Assembly (NCBI GenBank): GCA_003514765.1
Contig: DOOY01000231.1
Coordinates: forward strand, 1-5,709
From: Nitrosomonas sp.
GTDB lineage: Bacteria > Pseudomonadota > Gammaproteobacteria > Burkholderiales > Nitrosomonadaceae
Direction of reading: 5' to 3'
Length of the DNA stretch: 5,709 nt
This document shows, piece after piece, positions 1 through 5,709 of this stretch (its first letter is position 1; every line of letters starts with the position of its first letter). A program made the translations under genes and the position numbers. The notes below the pieces were generated by a model, which worked only from the letters and a program-made list of their open reading frames with translations, searched no databases and had not been told where the DNA came from.

Positions 1-1480
1 AGCAACTCTCGCGAATACGGCGTTGTCGGTGAATATCAAGGAAAGACTCGATTTTTCCTGCGCTGTGTTTGACCGTGATGGCAATCTGGTGGCCAATGCG
101 CCGCATATGCCCGTTCATCTGGGTAGCATGGGAGAAAGCGTCAAGGCTGTGATTGAAGGTCACCCTGAAATGAAAGCAGGCGATGTTTACGCCATTAATG
201 CACCGTATAACGGCGGTACGCATTTGCCGGATATTACCGTTGTTACGCCGGTATTCGACGAGAAAAATAGTGACATTATCTTCTATGTTGCTTCACGCGG
301 CCATCATGCCGATCTCGGCGGGATTACACCCGGTTCCATGCCGCCGGACAGTACTACGGTGGAAGAAGAGGGTATCTTGTTCGACAATATTCAGATTGTG
401 CGTAACAACCGGTTGTTGCAAACAGAAATTCGCCGGTTATTGGTCAGCAAACCCTATCCTGCGCGCAATCCTGACATGAATATGGCTGATCTCGGCGCGC
501 AGATTGCCGCCAATAAAAAGGGTGTGCAGGAACTCAAACGCATGGTCGATCATTTCGGTCTTGATGTCGTCGAAGCGTATATGCAGCATGTACAGGATAA
601 TGCTGAAGAAACCGTGCGCTGCGTGCTCAATGTGCTTTCTGATGGGGAATTTGCGTATGAAATGGACGACGGTTCCATTATCCGCGTGGCGATTCGTATC
701 GATAAAAATGCGCGCAAAGCCCTGGTCGACTTTACCGGTACATCCGCACAACGTCCCAACAACTTCAATGCGCCGCTGCCGGTATGCCGCGCTGCCGTGC
801 TGTATGTTTTTCGCACGCTGGTTAAGGACGAAATCCCACTTAACGCAGGTTGCCTGAAACCCATCGAAATCATCGTGCCCAATGGCTGTATGCTCAATCC
901 CGTTTTTCCTGCGGCTGTAGTGGCCGGGAATGTGGAAACCAGTCAGTGTGTCACCGATGCGCTTTACGGCGCACTTGGCGTAATGGCTGCTGCGCAGGGT
1001 ACGATGAATAATTTGACCTTCGGCAACGACCGGTACCAGTATTATGAAACCCTTTGCGGTGGTGCAGGTGCGGGACCTGATTTCGACGGCCAGAGTGCTG
1101 TGCATACTCACATGACCAATTCACGTCTGACCGATCCGGAAGTGCTAGAGTCGCGTTATCCTGTGTTGGTTGAAAGCTTCTCGATACGCAAAGGTTCCGG
1201 CGGCAACGGCTATCATAAAGGTGGCGACGGTGTCATCCGGCGCATTCGTTTTAACGAGAAAATGCACGCCGCGATTTTGTCCAATCATCGCCGGATTGCA
1301 CCTTTTGGATTGCGGGGCGGTAAGAATGGCATGACAGGCTGTAATCGGGTGGAGCGTCAAAATGCTGTTGTTGAAGCACTGGGGGCCTGCGCCGGTGTAC
1401 AGCTTGAGCCAGGCGATGTGATGGTCATTGAAACGCCGGGCGGAGGGGGATATGGCAAAGCAATTGATTATAAAAAATAA
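1..1480 (+). CDS. 5-oxoprolinase / hydantoinase B family protein, C-terminal part (5' end outside window)
   Basis: The frame is open from base 2, giving 492 visible codons and a TAA stop. A TTG at 23 is only an internal Leu codon, because the seven codons before it already read as family sequence running into NIKERLDFSC. The hydantoinase B/oxoprolinase hallmarks appear in order (visible-residue numbering): NIKERLDFSC (11-20), PYNGGTHLPD (68-77), SRGHHADLGG (98-107), then TPGSMPPDS, and a C-terminal GGGGYG (480-485). By family knowledge, 5-oxoprolinase uses ATP to open 5-oxo-L-proline to L-glutamate in the cytoplasm; related HyuB subunits act on hydantoins with HyuA. The wording matches the C-terminal half of one-chain oxoprolinases (about 1200 residues) better than stand-alone HyuB. 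The fused state is inference, since the N-terminal half is not visible. No truncation or frameshift is seen in the visible part. The family call is firm; the exact substrate is less so. Confidence 0.9.
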   Translation, partial: ATLANTALSVNIKERLDFSCAVFDRDGNLVANAPHMPVHLGSMGESVKAVIEGHPEMKAGDVYAINAPYNGGTHLPDITVVTPVFDEKNSDIIFYVASRGHHADLGGITPGSMPPDSTTVEEEGILFDNIQIVRNNRLLQTEIRRLLVSKPYPARNPDMNMADLGAQIAANKKGVQELKRMVDHFGLDVVEAYMQHVQDNAEETVRCVLNVLSDGEFAYEMDDGSIIRVAIRIDKNARKALVDFTGTSAQRPNNFNAPLPVCRAAVLYVFRTLVKDEIPLNAGCLKPIEIIVPNGCMLNPVFPAAVVAGNVETSQCVTDALYGALGVMAAAQGTMNNLTFGNDRYQYYETLCGGAGAGPDFDGQSAVHTHMTNSRLTDPEVLESRYPVLVESFSIRKGSGGNGYHKGGDGVIRRIRFNEKMHAAILSNHRRIAPFGLRGGKNGMTGCNRVERQNAVVEALGACAGVQLEPGDVMVIETPGGGGYGKAIDYKK

Positions 1481-1491
1481 TCCTGTGGCAA

Positions 1492-1532
1492 CGTTTGCAT
1501 ATGGCGGCTGTGGGTATAGAATGATTCAAACG
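1492..1532. repeat. Imperfect inverted repeat flanking the putA promoter (possible operator)
   Basis: CGTTTGCAT (1492-1500) and ATTCAAACG (1524-1532) are reverse complements at 8 of 9 positions, including a perfect CGTTTG/CAAACG outer part. The left arm covers the candidate -35 and the right arm covers the expected transcription start. Arm centres are 32 bases apart, about three helical turns, so a dimeric or paired regulator could bind both on one face of the DNA. The 23-base loop makes an RNA hairpin role unlikely, and the left arm would lie upstream of the transcript. Operator function is inference; a repeat of this size can arise by chance. Confidence 0.3.
1494..1522 (+). promoter_or_regulatory. 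Candidate sigma70-type promoter for putA
   Basis: TTTGCA at 1494-1499 matches 4 of 6 bases of the -35 consensus. TAGAAT at 1517-1522 matches 5 of 6 bases of the -10 consensus. The spacer is 17 bases, the optimum. Transcription would start near 1529, leaving a leader of about 20 bases before the putA ATG. It lies wholly in the gap after the upstream stop codon, so putA can be expressed independently of the oxoprolinase gene. This is a pattern match only, with no experimental support. Confidence 0.4.
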
Positions 1533-1548
1533 ATATTCTGATGTTTAT

Positions 1549-4500
1549 ATGCATTTAGACTTTTTGCACTCTGCCCGCCAAGCGATCAACAATGCCTATT
1601 TGGCCGATGAAGCAGCATTGGTGCGGGTTTTGCTAACAGAAATGACAGACTATCAGGCAACAGAGATAGTGGATCATGCGCGCCAGTTGCTTATGCAGGT
1701 GCGTGAGAACGGAAACCGGTCGCAGCATTCTATTAAGCAATCAATCATTCAGGCGTTTTTGCATGAATACCAGCTAAACAGTGATGAAGGCATTGTACTC
1801 ATGAGTATTGCAGAAGCATTGTTGCGGATTCCGGATCATGCGACTCAGGACCGGTTTTTGGCAGACCGGATAAATGCGGCTGACTGGCATCAGCATCTCG
1901 GGCACAGCGATTCATTACTGGTAAATCTGGCTTCGGATGCGTTGGCGTTGTCCGGGTCGATGGAGCGGCTTCAGCCACAATTGCCACCAGACCATCCTGT
2001 ACAGTTTCAATCAATGTTTGAAGGTTTGCTCGCGCGTTTGGGGCAACCGGTTATTCGTGCAGCACTCAAACGGGCAATGCGTTTGTTAGGCGAACAGTTT
2101 GTGATGGCGGAAACGATTGAAGAGGCCGTCACCAAGTCCGCTGTAGTTACCGGAACCCATTCATGTATACGCTATTCTTTTGACATGCTGGGAGAAGCAG
2201 CTGTTACAGCAGCTGACGCCGACCGTTTTTTAAATGCATATATGCACGCGATTGAGCAACTGGCGACGAAAATCCGTGCCGGGAATAATCATGATCTGCA
2301 TTCCAGGCCAAGTATTTCTGTGAAACTTTCTGCGCTTTATCCACGCTATGAATCATTACAGCACCGGCATGCAGTGCCTGAGCTGACGGCTAAACTGTTG
2401 AAACTTGCATTGCATGCACGCGCCGCAGGCATTTCGTTAACTGTTGATGCCGAAGAAAGTGAACGTTTGGAAATGTCATTGGATATTTTTGAGGCCGTTT
2501 TCACTCACAAGAGTTTGAATGGATGGCCAGGGCTGGGGCTGGCAGTGCAGGCATATCAGAAGCGAGCGACTTATATTATACGCTGGCTTGCCGCGCTGGC
2601 GAAAAGTAAGCAGCGTAGAATTCCCGTGCGGCTCGTCAAGGGCGCCTACTGGGACAGTGAAATCAAGCGCGCGCAGGAAAATGGATTGGCGGGTTACCCT
2701 GTGTTTACACGCAAATCGGCTACCGATATCAGTTATTTGGTCTGTGTTCAGTTGTTGATCAGCGAGACGGATTGTTTTTATCCTCAGTTCGCTACCCATA
2801 ATGCACATACGGTTGCCGCCATTTTGCAGATAGCGCGCAATCACTCAAATTATGAATTGCAGCGTTTGTATGGAATGGGAAAGGCGCTTTATCAGGTTGT
2901 TCTGGAACAGCGCAATCATTCTGTTGTTTGTCGGGTATACGCACCTGTAGGCTGTTATCAGGATTTACTGCCTTATCTGGTGCGGCGTTTGCTTGAAAAT
3001 GGGGCAAATACCTCGTTTATCCACCAAATTGAAAATCCGCATATCGCTGTTGGCGAGGTAATCGGTGATCCGGTGACCACCTGGCGCGATGGCAAGCCTG
3101 TGGGATTGTCACTGCCTGATGCGCTTTATGGGGAGCAGCGCCGTAATTCACAGGGGTGCAATCTGGCTGATCCCATGGTGAGGCAACAGTTACACCAGAA
3201 TTTGGTTGAGCTTGCGGGTATACAGCATCAGGCAATGCCGCTGATCAACGGAAAGACTTATACAGGCAAGACACAAACAATTACCGCACCGTATGATCGC
3301 AGCGAAGTGGTTGGGGAAGTTGTCAGTAGTAATCACCAAGCGGTAGTCGATGCAATGGATGCGGCAACATCTGCTTTTAATGACTGGCGTCTCTGCCCGG
3401 TCGAGCAACGTGCCGAGTGTTTATTCAAGGCAGCTGATTTGATGGAACAGCAGCGTATGGAGTTGGTAGCGCTGAGTGTGCGCGAAGGAGGGCGCATCAT
3501 CAAAGATGCGCTGGTGGAAGTACGTGAAGCGGTTGATTTTTGCCGTTATTATGCTGCTTCTGCACTTGAATTGTTTCGGCATCCAATTGATTTGCCAGGG
3601 CCTACTGGTGAGGAAAATAATCTTAGGTATTATGGACGTGGTGTTTTTGTGTGTATTAGCCCATGGAATTTTCCAATTGCTATTTTTGCAGGGCAGGTTG
3701 CTGCTGCACTGGCAGCCGGCAATACGGTTATCGCTAAGCCGGCGGAAAGTACAGCACTGACAGCCATGGCCTGTGTCCGCATTTTGCATCAGGCCGGCAT
3801 TCCCGAATCGGTATTACAATTTCTGCCGGGTAAAGGTTCTGAAATCGGCATGCAGTTGCTGGAAGATTTTCGTATTGCCGGGGTTGCTTTTACAGGTTCT
3901 ACCGCGACTGCACAGCGGATAAACCGACAATTGGCCGGTCATCCGGTTATTGTGCCGTTTGTTGCCGAAACCGGTGGACAGAATTTTATGATTGCCGATA
4001 CTTCGGCGCACAAAGAGCAGCTGGTGCTGGATGTTATTTTGTCTGCATTCAACAGTGCTGGCCAGCGCTGCTCGGCTTTGCGGGCGTTATTTTTACCGCA
4101 GGAGACCGCAGACAAAATTATTGAACTGTTGATCGGTGCAATGCAACAACTACGAATTGATCATCCTGGTAATTATGCTACGGATATCGGCCCGGTTATT
4201 AACTGTCCTGCGGCAAAACGGCTTGGACAGCATGTTGAACATATGCGTACGCATGGCGCTATGGTTTATCAATTAACGCCGCTGCCTGATACAACCAGTT
4301 TTTCTAAAGGCAGCTTTTTTCCACCCACACTGATCGAAATCAATGACTTACAATATTTGCGGGAAGAAGTATTTGGTCCGGTACTTCATGTTATCCGTTA
4401 TTCTTCGAGTAATCTGGATGCAGTCATTGATGCCGTCAATGCAACCGGTTATGGATTGACGCTCGGTATTCACAGCCGTGTTCAGAGCACTATTAAAAAA

Positions 4501-4719
4501 ATCCGGCAGCAAGTTAGAGTCGGAAATATTTATATCAACCGCAATATGATCGGTGCAGTGGTGGGTGTGCAACCTTTCGGCGGTATGGGTTTGTCCGGCA
4601 CTGGACCCAAAGCGGGTGGGCCAGATTATTTGCGCCGTTTTGCCGTCGAACAGACAGTGACCAACAATGTTGCAGCAATCGGCGGCAATACAGGATTGCT
4701 TGCGCAAGACTTGCGTTAG
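1549..4719 (+). CDS. putA: Bifunctional proline dehydrogenase / L-glutamate gamma-semialdehyde dehydrogenase PutA (short form)
   Basis: PutA oxidises proline to pyrroline-5-carboxylate (FAD) and then glutamate semialdehyde to glutamate (NAD+), channelling the intermediate; it is a cytoplasmic or membrane-associated enzyme. An N-terminal helical region (about 1-170) is followed by the proline dehydrogenase barrel: KLSALYP (259-265), VDAEES with D300, VKGAYWD (363-369), FATHNAH (414-420), and the paired R479/R480 of YLVRRLLENGANTSF. The aldehyde dehydrogenase module begins near 563: PWNFP with N707, FTGST (781-785), AETGGQN with E807, AGQRCS with catalytic C841, EEVFGPV near 940, and PFGGMGLSG (1009-1017). 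All key residues are present. At 1056 residues it resembles the short, type A PutAs of about 1000 residues. It lacks the ribbon-helix-helix repressor domain and extra C-terminal domain of E. coli PutA (1320 residues). The frame has a TGA at 1522-1524, and 1549 is the first usable start after it, although no good Shine-Dalgarno precedes it. Confidence 0.97.
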   Translation: MHLDFLHSARQAINNAYLADEAALVRVLLTEMTDYQATEIVDHARQLLMQVRENGNRSQHSIKQSIIQAFLHEYQLNSDEGIVLMSIAEALLRIPDHATQDRFLADRINAADWHQHLGHSDSLLVNLASDALALSGSMERLQPQLPPDHPVQFQSMFEGLLARLGQPVIRAALKRAMRLLGEQFVMAETIEEAVTKSAVVTGTHSCIRYSFDMLGEAAVTAADADRFLNAYMHAIEQLATKIRAGNNHDLHSRPSISVKLSALYPRYESLQHRHAVPELTAKLLKLALHARAAGISLTVDAEESERLEMSLDIFEAVFTHKSLNGWPGLGLAVQAYQKRATYIIRWLAALAKSKQRRIPVRLVKGAYWDSEIKRAQENGLAGYPVFTRKSATDISYLVCVQLLISETDCFYPQFATHNAHTVAAILQIARNHSNYELQRLYGMGKALYQVVLEQRNHSVVCRVYAPVGCYQDLLPYLVRRLLENGANTSFIHQIENPHIAVGEVIGDPVTTWRDGKPVGLSLPDALYGEQRRNSQGCNLADPMVRQQLHQNLVELAGIQHQAMPLINGKTYTGKTQTITAPYDRSEVVGEVVSSNHQAVVDAMDAATSAFNDWRLCPVEQRAECLFKAADLMEQQRMELVALSVREGGRIIKDALVEVREAVDFCRYYAASALELFRHPIDLPGPTGEENNLRYYGRGVFVCISPWNFPIAIFAGQVAAALAAGNTVIAKPAESTALTAMACVRILHQAGIPESVLQFLPGKGSEIGMQLLEDFRIAGVAFTGSTATAQRINRQLAGHPVIVPFVAETGGQNFMIADTSAHKEQLVLDVILSAFNSAGQRCSALRALFLPQETADKIIELLIGAMQQLRIDHPGNYATDIGPVINCPAAKRLGQHVEHMRTHGAMVYQLTPLPDTTSFSKGSFFPPTLIEINDLQYLREEVFGPVLHVIRYSSSNLDAVIDAVNATGYGLTLGIHSRVQSTIKKIRQQVRVGNIYINRNMIGAVVGVQPFGGMGLSGTGPKAGGPDYLRRFAVEQTVTNNVAAIGGNTGLLAQDLR

Positions 4720-4758
4720 GTGAAATTGATGTACTTCTTTCCGGATCGATTATTTTAA
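4718..4758 (+). other. Possible nine-codon mini-ORF with a strong Shine-Dalgarno, overlapping the putA stop
   Basis: AGGTGA at 4718-4723 is fully complementary to the usual anti-Shine-Dalgarno of 16S rRNA and overlaps the putA TAG. Five bases later an ATG (4729) opens nine codons, MYFFPDRLF, closed by TAA at 4756-4758. The same frame has another TAA at 4765-4767 and is then open to 4863, so it could also be the eroded start of a lost gene. The peptide resembles nothing I recognise. Placement and spacing are what translational coupling to putA would need, but a nine-codon frame can easily be chance. Confidence 0.2.
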
Positions 4759-4825
4759 GCGTTCTAATTATTTTGGGTTTCTGTTCCATTTAAAGTTTCT
4801 TGGAAAAAGGCCGTAAAAAACAACA

Positions 4826-4834
4826 TGATAAAAT
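4826..4834 (+). promoter_or_regulatory. Weak extended -10 promoter candidate for the receiver-GGDEF gene
   Basis: TGATAAAAT is a TGn extension followed by TAAAAT, which matches 5 of 6 bases of the -10 consensus. No recognisable -35 sits 17 bases upstream; TTGGAA at 4800-4805 is 23 bases away, too far for a normal spacer. Transcription would start near 4841, giving a leader of about 9 bases. An overlapping TATTAT at 4834-4839 is a second option. The region is AT-rich, so such matches are expected by chance. Confidence 0.2.
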
Positions 4835-4849
4835 ATTATAAGTCTAGTT

Positions 4850-5709
4850 ATGTTACGGAATAATTTGAAGATTTTATTGGTTGGATATTCAGAAGCTGAA
4901 GCTGACTTGCTGTATGCTGATCTGACAAAAATAAATCTCAAAATAAATTATAAAGCGATAGCGGATGTAAAAGATATTCGAGCTGTATTTTATGAAAGTG
5001 ACTGGCAAGTGCTGATTTGTAATCATACTGAGCATGCCTTTAACTTTATGGATGCACTGGAAATCTGGAAGCAGGCTGGTCGTAATATACCTTTTATAAT
5101 TTATTCAGATGAAATGGATGAAGAAAAAGCCATTTCTGCGATACGCCATGGCGTGCATGATTATATTTATAAGGGCCATGTTGCCCGACTAGTGCTGGCA
5201 ATCGAAAGAGAGTTGAAGGATGAAGAAACTAGGCGGGCAAAGCTGCAAGCTGAGAGTAAAATTTATCGGCTGGCTTACTATGATGACTTGACGGGTTTTC
5301 CTAAACGTAATTTGTTTTGTGAAAAGGTCACCAGTATTTTATCCAAGGAATCTAATGCAGATAAGCTGGCGGCAGTCTATTTTATAAAGATAGCTCGACT
5401 TCCCTATATCAATAGTACCTATGGATATAATATTGGCGACATGTTGATTCAACAACTTTCTTATCGCATGTCGGTTTATGCGAATAGTAAATGCCTTTTG
5501 TCCCGAATAGAAAGCAGTAAATTTGCTTTTTTTAATTGTGAAGTAAACAGTTTAGAAGATATCCAGAAGTTTGCAGACCGGATCATGAAAATGGTATCAA
5601 CACCTATTATGATTAACGGTTTTGAATTTTGCGCCACAATAAATATTGGCGTAAGTGTGTATCCTACTCATAGCAGTAATATTTCAATGCTGTTGGCGAT
5701 TGCAGAAAA
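4850..5709 (+). CDS. Receiver-GGDEF signalling protein with degenerate active sites (3' end outside window)
   Basis: The frame is open from ATG 4850 to the window edge (286 full codons). An in-frame TAA at 4829-4831 makes 4850 the first standard start; no clear Shine-Dalgarno is seen. Residues 6-122 form a response-regulator receiver fold: ILLV strand (8-11), IPFIIYS (80-86), HDYIYKG with the conserved K108, then ARLVLAIEREL. A charged helical linker (about 119-142) leads to a GGDEF domain opening with DDLTGFPKR (145-153). Phosphorylation looks impossible: the acidic pair is G12/Y13 and the acceptor Asp aligns with N58. Diguanylate cyclase activity is also unlikely: the metal-binding Asp aligns with K180, and GGDEF reads ESSKF (221-225). 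No RxxD inhibitory site precedes it. Such degenerate domains are often followed by an EAL phosphodiesterase domain, but that would lie beyond the window. The gene is AT-richer than its neighbours. The architecture is firm; its role is unknown. Confidence 0.85.
   Translation, partial: MLRNNLKILLVGYSEAEADLLYADLTKINLKINYKAIADVKDIRAVFYESDWQVLICNHTEHAFNFMDALEIWKQAGRNIPFIIYSDEMDEEKAISAIRHGVHDYIYKGHVARLVLAIERELKDEETRRAKLQAESKIYRLAYYDDLTGFPKRNLFCEKVTSILSKESNADKLAAVYFIKIARLPYINSTYGYNIGDMLIQQLSYRMSVYANSKCLLSRIESSKFAFFNCEVNSLEDIQKFADRIMKMVSTPIMINGFEFCATINIGVSVYPTHSSNISMLLAIAE

Noticed and set aside
23..25. TTG at 23 as the true start of a stand-alone HyuB-type protein
   Set aside because: The codons before it (ATLANTA) continue directly into the conserved segment, and the family normally has some 30-40 more residues before this point. 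The gene therefore begins upstream of the window.
437..1111. Minus-strand open frame of 224 codons antisense to the oxoprolinase gene
   Set aside because: It lies entirely within a plus-strand gene whose translation shows strong family motifs. Its own translation is rich in His, Arg and Thr and shows no recognisable domain, as expected of an antisense shadow.
1496..1553. Second inverted repeat, TGCATAT (1496-1502) and ATATGCA (1547-1553)
   Set aside because: It has only seven AT-rich bases with a 44-base gap, and its right arm includes the putA start codon. It is weaker than the overlapping CGTTTGCAT/ATTCAAACG pair and probably chance.
2476..2844. Minus-strand open frames of about 120 codons inside putA (also 3421-3789 and 4348-4707)
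   Set aside because: putA is intact with all its catalytic residues across these spans, and the antisense translations resemble no family I recognise.
4749..4774. Direct repeat ATTATTTT (4749-4756 and 4767-4774)
   Set aside because: It is a short, low-complexity AT-rich repeat in AT-rich intergenic sequence, so chance is the simplest explanation.
4784..4805. TTCCA...TGGAA hairpin after putA as a terminator
   Set aside because: It has only a five-base, AT-rich stem with a 12-base loop and no T-tract follows. It cannot be supported as an intrinsic terminator.

Overview
The window suggests a proteobacterium, perhaps a betaproteobacterium of moderate GC. This rests on protein style and gene content only; there is no rRNA or other taxonomic marker. 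All three protein-coding genes are on the plus strand, and two run off the ends of the window.

Layout. (1) From the left edge to 1480 lies the C-terminal part of a hydantoinase B/5-oxoprolinase family protein, very close in style to the C-terminal half of full-length ATP-dependent 5-oxoprolinase. (2) A 68-base gap (1481-1548) holds a plausible sigma70-type promoter flanked by the arms of an imperfect inverted repeat. (3) A complete 1056-residue PutA follows (1549-4719). It is a short PutA, with proline dehydrogenase and glutamate-semialdehyde dehydrogenase modules but no N-terminal DNA-binding domain and no extra C-terminal domain. (4) A 130-base AT-rich gap (4720-4849) holds a nine-codon mini-ORF with the strongest Shine-Dalgarno sequence I see in the window, and a weak extended -10 candidate. 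I see no convincing terminator there. (5) From 4850 to the right edge is the start of a receiver-GGDEF signalling protein. Both visible domains have lost their key catalytic or phosphorylation residues.

How they fit together. 5-oxoprolinase opens 5-oxoproline to glutamate, and PutA oxidises proline to glutamate. The first two genes therefore converge on glutamate and could serve one amino-acid salvage role, although putA seems to have its own promoter. The third gene is AT-richer and looks functionally unrelated: it is probably a c-di-GMP-related or purely protein-binding regulator working without phosphorylation. I found no mobile element, CRISPR array, RNA gene or clearly new multi-gene system. 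The least ordinary part is the doubly degenerate regulator at the right edge.
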